Below, piece by piece: positions 1 through 9,879 of a stretch of 64,000 nucleotides of DNA. The notes under the pieces were generated by a model. It was given only the letters and a program-made list of their open reading frames with translations. It searched no databases and was not told the DNA's origin. How positions within the stretch are numbered: the first letter of the stretch is position 1; every line of letters begins with the position of its first letter. Made by a program: the position numbers and the translations under genes. The DNA is from Pontibacter beigongshangensis (GTDB taxonomy: Bacteria; Bacteroidota; Bacteroidia; Cytophagales; Hymenobacteraceae). The stretch is from contig NZ_VFSD01000007.1 in NCBI RefSeq assembly GCF_014332515.1, positions 154,807 to 218,806 on the forward strand. Reading direction: 5' to 3'.

Positions 1-1247
1 TGGGCTGGCTGGAGGAAGTGCACCTGGTAGGAAGTTCTATCCGGTACAATTACGACATTGCCAGCCTCTGCCGGAAAGCCATGCGCGATATGCAGATGGC
101 TCAGACAGCCGATGGCCTGATTCCGAACATTGCGCCGGAGTATGTAGAGTTCGAGTTTGCAGACGGTGTGTTCAGAGACTCTCCGGAGTGGGGCAGCAAC
201 GGCATTATTCTGCCCTGGTACCTGTACCAGTGGTATGGCGATAAGCAAGTGCTGGAAGAGTACTACCCCATGATGCAGCGCTATGTGGAGTACCTGAAAA
301 GTAAATCCAAAAACCACATTGTGTCGCATGGCCTCAGCGATTGGTACGACCTGGGCCCGGAGCGCCCCGGCTTTTCGCAGCAAACACCCAATGGCGTTAC
401 GGCTACCGCCATTTACTACTACGACCTCAGCATCATGAGCAAAATAGCCAACCTGCTGGGCAAGCCACAAGATGCCAAAGCATACGAGCAGTTGGGCGCG
501 CAGGTAAGGAAAGCATTTAACGACGCCTTCTTTAACGCAGAAACAAAACAATACGCCACCGGCAGCCAGGCCGCCAACGCCATGGCCGTGTACATGCAGC
601 TCGTGGAGCCGCAACACAAAGAAGCTGTGGTGGAGAATATCATTAAAGACATCAGAAACCGCGACAATAGGTTAACCGCCGGTGACGTGGGTTACCGTTA
701 CCTGTTGCGCGTGCTCGACGATGCCGGTCGCTCCGATGTGATCTACGACATGAACAGCCGCTCGGATGTGCCTGGTTATGGTTACCAACTGGCGCAGGGA
801 GCCACCGCCCTTACCGAATCGTGGCAGGCGCTGCCAACCGTGTCGAACAACCACCTGATGCTGGGGCATATTCTGGAATGGTTCTACAGCGGCATTGGCG
901 GCATCCGGCAGCCGGAAAATGGCATTGCCTTTAACCAGATCGAGATTCGCCCTGAAATTGTAGGTGATCTCACTTCTTCAACTGTAAGCTACAACTCGCC
1001 ATACGGCACCATCAGCACCGACTGGAAAAGAAACGGCGAAACGTTTGAGCTGCGTGTGGAGATACCTGCCAACACCACCGCCACTGTTCACTTACCGGCC
1101 ACTGCATCAGCCCAGGTTATGGAAAGCGGCAAACCGGTTACCGACAACAAAGACCTGCAACAGTTGGAGCCCCAGAAGGACCGTGCTGTTATAAAAGTAG
1201 GTTCGGGCACATACAAGTTCGTGGTGCAGGAAAAGCAGGGGCTATAG
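1..1247 (+). CDS. GH78 alpha-L-rhamnosidase, C-terminal part (5' end outside window)
   Basis: The frame is open from base 3 and reads GWLEEVHLVG before continuing, a block typical of the GH78 (Bac_rhamnosid6H) catalytic barrel, so the GTG at 18 is internal and not a start. The visible part, about 415 residues, covers most of the (alpha/alpha)6 barrel and the C-terminal beta-sandwich. Family-typical pieces include HGLSDWYDLGP and GATALTESWQ (codons near 798-827), whose Glu is in the position of the catalytic base. GH78 enzymes release terminal L-rhamnose from rhamnogalacturonan and other rhamnosides by inversion. The catalytic acid and any signal peptide lie upstream of the window. No T9SS tail is seen, which suggests a periplasmic enzyme. 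The GH43-like and GH2 genes follow on the same strand. Confidence 0.92.
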   Translation, partial: GWLEEVHLVGSSIRYNYDIASLCRKAMRDMQMAQTADGLIPNIAPEYVEFEFADGVFRDSPEWGSNGIILPWYLYQWYGDKQVLEEYYPMMQRYVEYLKSKSKNHIVSHGLSDWYDLGPERPGFSQQTPNGVTATAIYYYDLSIMSKIANLLGKPQDAKAYEQLGAQVRKAFNDAFFNAETKQYATGSQAANAMAVYMQLVEPQHKEAVVENIIKDIRNRDNRLTAGDVGYRYLLRVLDDAGRSDVIYDMNSRSDVPGYGYQLAQGATALTESWQALPTVSNNHLMLGHILEWFYSGIGGIRQPENGIAFNQIEIRPEIVGDLTSSTVSYNSPYGTISTDWKRNGETFELRVEIPANTTATVHLPATASAQVMESGKPVTDNKDLQQLEPQKDRAVIKVGSGTYKFVVQEKQGL

Positions 1248-1336
1248 CTTGAATTTGTATTTTCAAAAAAGTGAATCTAGTCTGAACTACTTCGCTCAGA
1301 ATAGGCCGCCATCAGGCATTGGGCGAAAGTAGCTTT

Positions 1337-1373
1337 AGAGCCTCCGGAGGGGCATTTTCATTGGAATAATTTG
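1337..1373 (+). repeat. Intergenic repeat family B, copy 1
   Basis: Has the palindrome CCTCCGGAGG, then GGCATTTTCATT and GAATAATTTG. It lies between the GH78 and GH43-like genes. Confidence 0.8.
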
Positions 1374-1455
1374 CAAAAGCCTACGGCAGGATGCCACTCA
1401 TGCTGAAAGGCTGTAAATCCTGCTTCAGACAAAGACCATTAATGAAACAATTAGC

Positions 1456-2598
1456 ATGATATTGAAAAAAGCAAGCATTTTCCTGGTAGCTGCTGCCTTG
1501 TCTTTTTCATCTGCTTTTGCGCAGACACCTAAAAAGGAGGTGCCGCAAAGCGAGATGCAACGGGTGTACGAGGAGGTGAAAACGCCCCACAAATACGGCC
1601 TGGTAGTGGTGCCGCCCAACAACTCCAAAAAAACAGATTGCCCCACTGTGTTCCGCAAGGGCAACAAATGGTACATGACCTACCTGGTGTTCGACGGCCG
1701 TGGCTACGAAACCTGGCTGGCTGAGAGCAAAGACCTGCTAAACTGGGAAAACAAAGGCACCATCATGTCTTTTTCCGATGACACTACTCTGTGGGACGCG
1801 CACCAGAAAGCGGGCTACCTCGCCCTGCAGGACTATAAATGGGGTGGCAGCTACAAACTGAATAAGTATGATGGCAAGTACTGGATGAGCTACTTCGGTG
1901 GCAACTCCAGGGGCTATGAGCAGGGCCCGCTCTCCATCGGGCTGGCCTATACCGAAAAAGACCCAACCAAAGTGCATGAGTGGCAGCGCCTGCCAAAGCC
2001 GGTGCTTACCCCCAACGACCCGGACGTGCGCTGGTGGGAGAACAGGAACAAACTCTTTAAAAGCACCATCATCCAGGATAAAAAGAAGCTGACCGGCTAC
2101 CCATTTGTCATGTACTACAATGCCGTGGGAGACTCGCTGGAGAACAACCTGAAAACCCGTTGGTACGAGCGCATCGGCATGGCCGTGTCGGACGACATGG
2201 TGAACTGGAAAAGAACCGTGGAAGACCCGATCGTACATCACCCGGTGGGCATTACCGGCGACCCGGTTATTCAGCAGATGGGCGATCTGTACGTGATGTT
2301 CTATTTCGGAGCATTCTGGGAAGACCGTAAGGGAGGCTTCAACCGCTTTGCCGCCTCCTACGACCTGGTGAACTGGACCGACTGGAACGGCGACAACCTG
2401 ATCGAGTCATCGGAACCCTACGATGAGCAGTATGCCCACAAATCGTATGTGGTGAAGCACAAGGGCGTGGTGTACCACTTTTACAATGCCGTGAACAAAA
2501 AGGAGCAGCGCGGTATAGCCGTGGCTACCTCTAAGGACCTCGGCAAAAGCAAGCTTACGTTTAGGACCGATTCCAAGTCCGAAGCCATTAATAAATAG
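1456..2598 (+). CDS. Secreted GH43-like five-bladed beta-propeller glycosidase
   Basis: A 380-residue protein with a clear signal peptide (residues 1-23, ending AFAQ). The remainder has the pattern of the GH43/GH32/GH62 propeller superfamily: repeated blades with W-Y-M-x-Y and SxDLxNW motifs, for example DCPTVFRKGNKWYMTY near 57-72 and AVSDDMVNWKRT further on. Asp in DCPTV is a candidate catalytic base, and GDPVIQ may carry another active-site Asp. I cannot assign a numbered GH family, so the substrate is open; arabinose, xylose or uronic-acid side chains of pectin would fit the neighbours. There is no T9SS tail, so a periplasmic location is likely. The ATG at 1456 directly precedes a Lys-rich signal-peptide n-region. 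Confidence 0.8.
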   Translation: MILKKASIFLVAAALSFSSAFAQTPKKEVPQSEMQRVYEEVKTPHKYGLVVVPPNNSKKTDCPTVFRKGNKWYMTYLVFDGRGYETWLAESKDLLNWENKGTIMSFSDDTTLWDAHQKAGYLALQDYKWGGSYKLNKYDGKYWMSYFGGNSRGYEQGPLSIGLAYTEKDPTKVHEWQRLPKPVLTPNDPDVRWWENRNKLFKSTIIQDKKKLTGYPFVMYYNAVGDSLENNLKTRWYERIGMAVSDDMVNWKRTVEDPIVHHPVGITGDPVIQQMGDLYVMFYFGAFWEDRKGGFNRFAASYDLVNWTDWNGDNLIESSEPYDEQYAHKSYVVKHKGVVYHFYNAVNKKEQRGIAVATSKDLGKSKLTFRTDSKSEAINK

Positions 2599-2612
2599 TT
2601 TGTGTTGTGATT

Positions 2613-2644
2613 AAACCTGACGGGCTCTAGAACCTGTCAGGTTT
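2613..2644 (+). terminator. Hairpin terminator after the GH43-like gene
   Basis: Perfect 9-bp arms AAACCTGAC (2613-2621) and GTCAGGTTT (2636-2644) followed by a short T-rich run, 15 bp past the stop codon. Confidence 0.65.
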
Positions 2645-2679
2645 TCTACACCAGGCGCGGAACAGTAGCAGCGGCAATT

Positions 2680-2710
2680 AGCTCCGGAGGTCTTTTTTTA
2701 TTAGAATAAT
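2680..2710 (+). repeat. Intergenic repeat family B, copy 2
   Basis: AGCTCCGGAGG, a T-rich stretch and ATTAGAATAAT. A CAG-rich lead-in starts near 2661. The copy is a diverged family member. Confidence 0.7.
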
Positions 2711-2902
2711 CTGATAGCTGCCTGTTAGATTATTAAATGGCTACATGGCAGGTTCTAAACCGGCTCACTCTCGGTTGTCATTCTGGAAGAATCCTTCGGG
2801 AGAGAAACGCAAAAAAAATCTTGAATGCTGTGAATTTCCGGGGTAAGAGCCCTACAGGAAAACGCAGACAAACATATATTTTATAATTCATTTAAACCAT
2901 CC

Positions 2903-5302
2903 ATGAAAAACTTTCTCATTCTCTGTTTCCTTCTTTCCTGCCTTACCCTGCAGGCGCAGCAAAAGGGAACTGAAAGAACTATGTTATTTGATGCTGACTG
3001 GCGCTTCCATAGGGGAGATGTGCAGGGGGCGGAGCAGCCGGGTTTTAACGACGCCCAATGGCGCACCGTAGACCTGCCGCACGACTGGAGTATCGAGAAT
3101 CTGCCTGGCACTACCTCGCCATTTACGCCTGATGCCGTAAATGGCGTGAGTGTGGGCTTTACGGTAGGCGGCACCGGCTGGTACCGCAAAACGTTTACCG
3201 TGCCAGCCAAATCCAAGGGCAAGCGCATGGTTATAGAGTTTGAGGGCGTGTACATGAACTCCGATGTGTGGCTCAACGGGCAGCACCTGGGCAACTACCC
3301 TTACGGCTACTCCACTTTCTGGTACGACATAACGGACAAAGTAAAGCCGGGGCAGCAGAATGTGCTGGCGGTGCAGGTCAAAAACGAAGGCGCCAACAGC
3401 CGCTGGTACACTGGTTCGGGCATTTACCGCCACGTGTGGCTCAAAACCATGGAGCCGGTGCATGTGGCGCAGTGGGGCACCTATATTACCACTCCCGAAG
3501 TGAGCACAGCCACAGCCAAAGTTAACGCCCGCACCAACGTGCAGAACACCACCCGCAAGGCCGAGAAGGTGCGTGTGGTAACCCGCTTCCTGGATGCAAA
3601 AGGAGCTGAAAAGGCAAAAGCAGAAACCACCCACTCTGTTCCGGCCGGTGGTGCCTACGAATTCAGCCAGGAGGCCACCCTTGCCTCGCCTGCTCTCTGG
3701 TCGGTGGAGTCGCCGGTGCAGTACACGGCTGTAACGGAGGTGTACCGTGGCCGCAAACTCGCCGACCGCACAGAAACAAAATTCGGGGTGCGTAAACTAA
3801 GCTTCGATGCCAAAAACGGTTTCCGGCTAAACGACAAGCCCATGCTGCTGAAAGGCGGCTGTGTGCACCACGACAACGGCCCCCTCGGAGCTAAAGCCTA
3901 CGACAGAGCCGAAGAACGCAAGATAGAGATATTGAAAGCCAGTGGCTACAACGCTATCCGTTGTGCCCACAACCCGCCGTCGCCCGCCTTCTTGGATGCC
4001 TGCGACCGCCTGGGCATGCTCGTGATCGATGAGGCCTTCGACACCTGGCGCGAGAAAAAGAACAAGGACGACTACAATGTTTATTTCGATAAGTGGTGGG
4101 ATACCGATACCAGAGCAATGGTGTTGCGCGACCGTAACCACCCCTCTATTATTATGTGGAGCACCGGCAACGAAATCCCGAACCGGCACAAGCCGGAGGT
4201 GGCCGAGGTATCGCGTAAGCTCACAGACCTTATTCACGAACTGGACCCTACCCGGCCGGTAACCAATGGTGTAAATGGCGTGGACCCGGATAAAGACGCC
4301 CTTTTTGCTACCCTTGATGTAGTTGGCTATAACTATGCCCGCGATAAATATGTGTCGGAGCATGAGCGTGATCCGAAGCGGGTGGTGTATGCGGCAGAGT
4401 CGTTTACGATAGAGGCCTTTGAGTACTGGATGGATGTTGTGGACTACCCCTGGGTGATCGGCGATTTTGTCTGGACTGCCTTTGACCATATTGGCGAGGC
4501 CAGCATTGGCTGGCTGGGCTACAAGCAGAGCAAAGACTTTTACCCCTGGAACCTGGCTTTTGTAGGCGACATCGACATCTGTGGCTGGAAGCGGCCGCAA
4601 TCTTATTACCGCGATGCCCTTTGGAAGGTAGGCGACAACGTGTCGCTGTTCGTGAAACCGCCATCACCCTCATTCCCGGAAACAAACCCACGGCCCGAAA
4701 CCTGGGCTAACTGGAAATGGCATGACCTGGTAGCCGACTGGAACTGGCCCGGAAACGAGGGCAAGCCCCTGGAGGTAGAAGTCTTCTCGTCTAATGACGA
4801 AGTGGAGCTGTTCCAGAACGGAAAGTCGCTGGGTCGCAAGCCAACCAACCGCTCCACCGAGTTCAAAGCCCTTTTTGAGGTGCCATACCAGGCCGGTGAG
4901 CTGAAGGCCATCTCCTATAAAGGAAGCAAACAGGCAGCCACCTCGGTGCTGCGCACGGCAGCCGCGCCAACACAACTTAAAATGAGCGCCGACCGCAACG
5001 AGATAAAAGCTGATAACCAGGACCTGAGCTATATTACCATAGAACTGCTAGATGCCAATGGCGTACGCGACCCGAAGGCGGAGAACCTGCTGAAATTCGA
5101 AATAGACGGACCCGGTACCATAGTAGGGGTAGGTAACGCCAACCCAAAAAGCCTGGAGAGTTACGTAGATCCGCAGCGCAAGGCATGGCAGGGAAAATGT
5201 TTGGTTATCGTTAAGTCGAATGGCCAGGCTGGCAATATTACCTTAAAAGCCACGGCTGATGGGCTTGCTCCCGCGCAGGTAAGCATCAGATCAGCCAGGT
5301 AG
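2903..5302 (+). CDS. GH2 family glycoside hydrolase (beta-galactosidase-like)
   Basis: A 799-residue protein with a signal peptide (1-18, LQAQ). Domain order is typical of GH2: N-terminal sugar-binding sandwich (about 25-185, with TGWYRKTF), Ig-like domain (190-295), TIM barrel (300-585), DUF4982-like Ig domain (about 620-700) and a C-terminal adhesion-like domain (700-799). The acid/base is Glu424 in STGNEIPN. The nucleophile is probably Glu499 in VYAAESF. Retaining exo-glycosidases of this form in pectin loci remove beta-galactosyl or beta-glucuronyl units; substrate cannot be read from sequence. It lacks a T9SS tail, which fits a periplasmic enzyme acting on imported oligosaccharides. Confidence 0.9.
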   Translation: MKNFLILCFLLSCLTLQAQQKGTERTMLFDADWRFHRGDVQGAEQPGFNDAQWRTVDLPHDWSIENLPGTTSPFTPDAVNGVSVGFTVGGTGWYRKTFTVPAKSKGKRMVIEFEGVYMNSDVWLNGQHLGNYPYGYSTFWYDITDKVKPGQQNVLAVQVKNEGANSRWYTGSGIYRHVWLKTMEPVHVAQWGTYITTPEVSTATAKVNARTNVQNTTRKAEKVRVVTRFLDAKGAEKAKAETTHSVPAGGAYEFSQEATLASPALWSVESPVQYTAVTEVYRGRKLADRTETKFGVRKLSFDAKNGFRLNDKPMLLKGGCVHHDNGPLGAKAYDRAEERKIEILKASGYNAIRCAHNPPSPAFLDACDRLGMLVIDEAFDTWREKKNKDDYNVYFDKWWDTDTRAMVLRDRNHPSIIMWSTGNEIPNRHKPEVAEVSRKLTDLIHELDPTRPVTNGVNGVDPDKDALFATLDVVGYNYARDKYVSEHERDPKRVVYAAESFTIEAFEYWMDVVDYPWVIGDFVWTAFDHIGEASIGWLGYKQSKDFYPWNLAFVGDIDICGWKRPQSYYRDALWKVGDNVSLFVKPPSPSFPETNPRPETWANWKWHDLVADWNWPGNEGKPLEVEVFSSNDEVELFQNGKSLGRKPTNRSTEFKALFEVPYQAGELKAISYKGSKQAATSVLRTAAAPTQLKMSADRNEIKADNQDLSYITIELLDANGVRDPKAENLLKFEIDGPGTIVGVGNANPKSLESYVDPQRKAWQGKCLVIVKSNGQAGNITLKATADGLAPAQVSIRSAR

Positions 5303-5322
5303 GCAGGGTTAGTAAGAAACAT

Positions 5323-5381
5323 AGCGGTCGGCTCAGAAGGTTCTCTGAAAGAGGGCTTCCTGAGCCGACCGCTGTTTTTTT
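5323..5381 (+). terminator. Strong intrinsic terminator after GH2
   Basis: 14-bp perfect arms AGCGGTCGGCTCAG (5323-5336) and CTGAGCCGACCGCT (5360-5373), then G and seven T residues. Confidence 0.9.
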
Positions 5382-5645
5382 ATGATGATTGCCCGGGAAC
5401 CTGAAGCATGTAGTGAGAGCAGCAGAGCCTCCTAAGCTCATTTTGCAGGCATAGATTCGGGACGTAATGCGACGTATTGTTCGCAAGTGCGAGCTTGCAC
5501 TTTCATTATACGTGAACATTTTAATCAGGCAAAATCAGGTGATGTAGTGTTGATGCTTCACATACATGCTGTTGACCAAAAAGAGAAAAAGGTCTGAGCT
5601 ACAAGCTCGTACCAGCGACTTATATGCTATTCCCCCTGCAAGATG

Positions 5646-5678
5646 AGCTCCGGAGGGGCATTTTGATTCGAATAATTG
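5646..5678 (+). repeat. Intergenic repeat family B, copy 3
   Basis: AGCTCCGGAGGGGCATTTTG then ATTCGAATAATTG. It faces copy 4, with 40 bp between the two 26-bp arms. Confidence 0.85.
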
Positions 5679-5718
5679 ATAGATGTTAGGCATCCTGACC
5701 AATAGAATCCTTCTCAGG

Positions 5719-5752
5719 CAATTATTTGAATGAAAATGCCCCTCGTGAGTCT
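5719..5752 (-). repeat. Intergenic repeat family B, copy 4
   Basis: Inverted copy. CAATTATTTGAATGAAAATG then CCCCTC pairs with 5653-5678 at 24 of 26 positions. Confidence 0.85.
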
Positions 5753-6396
5753 TCTGTTGATGCTCTGGAGCGGCGTGACACGGTAACACCGCTGGTAATG
5801 AGCCAAATCGCCATCTGTCCTGATAAATGATTGGATACCCATGCAAACTCAGGCATTTTATGCTGAACAGGTTGCTCCTTACAAGGCAAGGCCGCTACAG
5901 CAGGGCTTTTTGCAAACTGGTGCGTAACAGCAGTAATTTAAATTTTGCGGCAGGCATTAGGCGGTACCTGGTTTTTCCGCCGCCCCCTTTTGTCCTCCCT
6001 GCATAATTTTGTGGGCGAGGGCCACGCGCGTTAGCTAATGTATTTGCTGTTAAGTAAAGAAAGTTCTCCCTTGTTTCTGTGCAGGCACGGTAGCCGGTCT
6101 TGCTGTCGGGCGTATTTTCTCAAAAAGGAAAAGATAGTCAATAAATCCTGGCGCCCACCTTTTCAGGCTAATGTCCTTCGCTAGGGTATGCAGGAAGTTT
6201 TGATTATCTTAGGAGAAGAGATGATATTTGTCAGTTTTCGGCGGGTTTCAGAATTTAAATTATAGCCGATTTATTTCCGAATGGTTAATTTTGAGCCTAA
6301 CAATCAATTACTTACTTCAGGTGCAGCAGAGGCTGTTTCTGAGAAGTTCAAATGAAAATAAATAACAAAATTATTTTTATATATAAAGAATTTATT

Positions 6397-6404
6397 TATT
6401 TTTG
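6397..6404 (+). promoter_or_regulatory. Candidate -7 box (TAnnTTTG) upstream of SusC 1
   Basis: TATTTTTG matches the Bacteroidetes housekeeping -7 consensus and lies in an AT-rich run (6357-6404) resembling those before the genes at 27248 and 35130. No good -33 TTTG is visible. Confidence 0.45.
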
Positions 6405-6523
6405 AATCAGGATAATGATTGTTAGTAAAGCCTGAACACTTCGCAGCTTTTCTGAAGATCGGTTACCCGAAGGGCTTTTTCTGTTTTTCTGAGGAGAGGT
6501 TTTTTGTTTTGTAAAGCTTAAAC

Positions 6524-6537
6524 AACAAACGTTAGTG
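6524..6537. promoter_or_regulatory. Candidate operator, AACAAACGTTAGTG
   Basis: One of seven 14-bp dyads near AACWAACRTTMGTT. It ends 44 bp before the SusC 1 start codon. Confidence 0.55.
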
Positions 6538-6581
6538 AGAGCTTGTTATTTTTGGTTCGAGTATTATTTAACACCTGCAAT

Positions 6582-9500
6582 ATGAATCATTTTTTACCTA
6601 AACCACAGTGGCTTCTGGGATTAAGCTTTATGCTGGTATGGAACGCTGGCTATTCGCAAGAGTTGGCAGATGCTACCATCTCTCCGGGAGTAAAAAAGAG
6701 CCAGAAGGAAACACTTGTGCTGAAGAGCAAGGCTTCTGAAAGAACGGTGCCCCTTTCGCAGGTGCAGCAGGCCATCACCGTAAGCGGCCAGGTGAAAGAC
6801 CAGGACTCAGGTGACCCCTTGCCTGGTGTAAGCGTATTGATCAAGAATACCACGAAAGGAGCCATTACCGATATAGACGGCAACTTCTCACTTGCGGTGC
6901 CTAACGCTGAGGCTGTACTGGTATTTAGCTATATTGGATATAAGGCCCAGGAAGTGGTGGTAGGTACCAGAAACACCATTAATATTTCGCTGGGTTTAGA
7001 GGCTTCTACACTGGAGCAGGTAGTGGTTGTGGGTTATGGTGAACAAAAAAGAGCCAACCTGACAGGTGCCGTAGAAACCCTCGACGCCAAAGAAATTCAG
7101 GACATTCCTGTACCAAATTTAGCTCAGGCACTGATAGGCCGGATGGCTGGTGTGAGAGTCTCTATGCCAACTGGTAAACCAGGGCAGTCTAACCCTTTAG
7201 TTATTCGTCGGCAAACCGATAAGTCGGCTATTGTAGATGAAATTTTGTATGTAATTGATGGAGTGCAGTTCTATGATGGCGGTGCTCAGTTTAACATGCT
7301 TGATGCCTCTGAGGTTGAAAGTGTTTCTGTTCTAAAAGATGGTGCTGCAGCTGTTTATGGTGCTCGTGCGGGTGGTGGAGTAGTGCTGGTTAAGACAAAA
7401 CGGGGAACCAAGGGTAAGCCTAAGATTAGCTACAATACCTCCATTGGTATAGGTACTCCAACTCAGTTCCCTGATATGCTAAGTGCTAAGGATCATGCAC
7501 TTATGGTGAATGAGATGCTGGACCAAAAACACCGGAAGTATTATGTGTCCCCAGCTCAATACGAGCGAAATAAAAGGATTGACCGGTTTAACTATTTCTC
7601 TGATGACGAGTTAGCCGCAATGGATACGCTAAATTACGATTGGTTGGATGGACTGTATAAAGATGCAACCACAGTGCGTCATACGTTGAATGTGAGTGGT
7701 GGGGGAGACAATGTGCGTTACTTTGTGGGTGGTAGCTATTATAATGAGACTGGTAACATCAAAAGCCTTAATTATAAGAAATATTCTCTCAGAACTAACG
7801 TTGAAGCCGATATCACCAAAGACGTTACTTTTTCAATAGGGCTTAATACAAACCGAAATGATGGTAAGGAGCCAACCTATTCAGGAGATAGTGGTGGTTT
7901 GCTCAGAGAATTTTACAAAAGGTTGGTCACAGCGCCTAAATGGACACCGCCAACAGTAGATGGCCGTCCTGTATTTATAGATGGTAGCTGGAATCCGTAT
8001 GGTTTAATTGATTCGGAAAGTTATAAGTCAAGCGCATCTTCTACAAGCACAGTGACAGGTGCGTTAGATTACAGGCTGCCTTTTATTGAAGGTCTGAAAG
8101 CAAAAGCGCAGTTTTCTTATAACCAGAATTCCGGACGGGGGATAACATTCAACCAGAGCTTCTATACGTACGCATTTAGAAGGGCCGGAGCAAATTCGCA
8201 CTTGTATACCAATGAGTTATCACCAACGAACTCTTTGCAAACAAATGGTAATAAGGCTGGTTTGCAGCAGAGCTCCGGTGAGTCAAGTAATTATCAGTTT
8301 AATGCCTCGCTTACCTATAACCGGATTTTTGGAGACCATCAAGTGGATGCTTTGTTGGTTTACGAGCAGCAGGAATCGCAAAACAGAGACTTTAGAATGT
8401 CTCAAGAGGGAGTCCAAATTGAAGGGGTAGATCAGTGGTGGGCCTTTAATCGATCCGCTATACCTGCTGGAGGTGCTTCAGAATCCGGAAGGTTGGCTTA
8501 CATTGGACGGGTGAATTATAATTATAAAGGTAAGTATTTGCTTGAATCCGCCTTCCGTTATGAAGCCTCTCAAAAGTATCATCCTGATTATGCCTGGGGA
8601 CTATTTCCAAATGTATCGGCGGGTTGGATTATTTCAGAAGAGCCTTTCTTCAGGGATAACATAGGTTTCATAGACTTTTTCAAATTCAGGGCTTCCTACG
8701 GACGTATCGGGCAGGAGACAAATAGGCCGTTCACCTGGAGACAATCCTTTAGTGCCTCTGGCACAGGACCTTTATTTGGAACGGGTACCACAGCTAACTC
8801 GGCAACACCAATTGATGTAAGGAATGATGGAATTGCTATTCCTACTGCAACCTGGGGTAAAAGTGATTACTATAATGTGGGTATAGATTCCAGGATGTTT
8901 AATAATAAAGTAAGGATAGGGTTGGACGCCTTCTATCGCTACAATTGGGATGGTCTTATTGCCAGAGGTAATTCTCCTACTACACTTGGGGTTGATAAGC
9001 CGCCTCTTGAAAATGCCGGTGAAGGTTACTCTAAAGGTGTTGAGTTCTCTCTCGGCTATGAAAACAATATCGGGAAGGATTTCAATTATAGCATAGGTGG
9101 TAATATTTCATATAATTATGGTCGCCCCACTTTTCTGTTCCAAAACCCTGCCGTGTTAGGCCGTTGGGATGATTTATACTTGAATGATCCAAGTCATCAG
9201 CCTGGGCTTATTGCTCTGGGAATTATTAGAACGCAGGAGGACCTGGACCGAGTATTAGCCATGTACCCCACAATTGATGGTGTTCCTGTTGAACAAGGCA
9301 TGATTTATTATCAGGACATCCATGGAGAAAATTACTCTCAGGGGCCTGATGGTGTGATAGACCAGTGGGATAGAACTGTGATCGCAAAACGAACAAACCC
9401 AGCATATGTGTATGGATTTACGTTAGGTGCTTCCTATAAAAGATTCAGATTGAGCGGGACATTCAACGGAGGATTCGGGCATAAAGTATTTATCGAGAAA

Positions 9501-9860
9501 GATGAAATGGCACTGCCTTCGCCAACCACAAATGTTTTCTCTTTTTGGCGTGATTACTGGACACCAGATAATCCGGATGCCTCTATGCCAAGACCTTATA
9601 ACTATGGCTATGCTGATCAGATCTCAACCTTCTGGATGCGTAATGGTCATACATTGAGGCTGGTAAATGTTAACCTGTCATACGACCTGCCGGCTAGCAT
9701 AAGTGAAAAATGGAAACTACCTCATTTCAGAATTTATTACACAGGTACGAACCTTCTAACCTTAATAAATCCTTTTGATCACAAAGATCCGAGCGTGTCA
9801 AGAGCCTACGATTACCCAATGGTTACTACCTCAAGCTTAGGGCTAAACGTTACCTTCTAG
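6582..9860 (+). CDS. SusC-like TonB-dependent receptor 1
   Basis: An outer-membrane porin that, with its SusD partner, takes up oligosaccharides using energy from TonB. I chose the ATG at 6582, giving 1092 residues, because it directly starts a signal peptide (MNHFLPKPQW... ending GYSQ); the frame is open further upstream only from a TTG. Domains: CarboxypepD_reg-like (about 63-150, GQVKDQDSGDPLPGVSV), plug with VVVVGYGEQKRANLTGAV (about 145-165), then a 22-strand barrel. SusD 1 follows after 19 bp. Codon use and base composition are more AT-rich than in SusC 2 and SusC 3, which suggests a different history for this pair. Confidence 0.95.
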   Translation: MNHFLPKPQWLLGLSFMLVWNAGYSQELADATISPGVKKSQKETLVLKSKASERTVPLSQVQQAITVSGQVKDQDSGDPLPGVSVLIKNTTKGAITDIDGNFSLAVPNAEAVLVFSYIGYKAQEVVVGTRNTINISLGLEASTLEQVVVVGYGEQKRANLTGAVETLDAKEIQDIPVPNLAQALIGRMAGVRVSMPTGKPGQSNPLVIRRQTDKSAIVDEILYVIDGVQFYDGGAQFNMLDASEVESVSVLKDGAAAVYGARAGGGVVLVKTKRGTKGKPKISYNTSIGIGTPTQFPDMLSAKDHALMVNEMLDQKHRKYYVSPAQYERNKRIDRFNYFSDDELAAMDTLNYDWLDGLYKDATTVRHTLNVSGGGDNVRYFVGGSYYNETGNIKSLNYKKYSLRTNVEADITKDVTFSIGLNTNRNDGKEPTYSGDSGGLLREFYKRLVTAPKWTPPTVDGRPVFIDGSWNPYGLIDSESYKSSASSTSTVTGALDYRLPFIEGLKAKAQFSYNQNSGRGITFNQSFYTYAFRRAGANSHLYTNELSPTNSLQTNGNKAGLQQSSGESSNYQFNASLTYNRIFGDHQVDALLVYEQQESQNRDFRMSQEGVQIEGVDQWWAFNRSAIPAGGASESGRLAYIGRVNYNYKGKYLLESAFRYEASQKYHPDYAWGLFPNVSAGWIISEEPFFRDNIGFIDFFKFRASYGRIGQETNRPFTWRQSFSASGTGPLFGTGTTANSATPIDVRNDGIAIPTATWGKSDYYNVGIDSRMFNNKVRIGLDAFYRYNWDGLIARGNSPTTLGVDKPPLENAGEGYSKGVEFSLGYENNIGKDFNYSIGGNISYNYGRPTFLFQNPAVLGRWDDLYLNDPSHQPGLIALGIIRTQEDLDRVLAMYPTIDGVPVEQGMIYYQDIHGENYSQGPDGVIDQWDRTVIAKRTNPAYVYGFTLGASYKRFRLSGTFNGGFGHKVFIEKDEMALPSPTTNVFSFWRDYWTPDNPDASMPRPYNYGYADQISTFWMRNGHTLRLVNVNLSYDLPASISEKWKLPHFRIYYTGTNLLTLINPFDHKDPSVSRAYDYPMVTTSSLGLNVTF

Positions 9861-9879
9861 TTTTTAATGATTATTTAAT

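Larger units (their letters stand above)
5382..6581. other. 1.2-kb intergenic region before SusC 1
   Basis: No convincing gene. It holds a short hairpin (AAGTGC/GCACTT, 5484-5501), a facing pair of family B repeats forming an inverted repeat (5646-5752), an AT-rich promoter zone with TATTTTTG at 6397-6404 and an operator-like dyad at 6524-6537. The 103-codon minus-strand frame at 5535-5846 runs through both repeats and looks fortuitous. Confidence 0.6.

Noticed and set aside
18..1247. GTG at 18 as the start of the GH78 gene
   Set aside because: The conserved GH78 block GWLEE is encoded directly upstream in frame, so the gene begins outside the window.
5535..5846. 103-codon minus-strand frame
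   Set aside because: Runs through both family B repeats, so its sequence is explained by the repeats.
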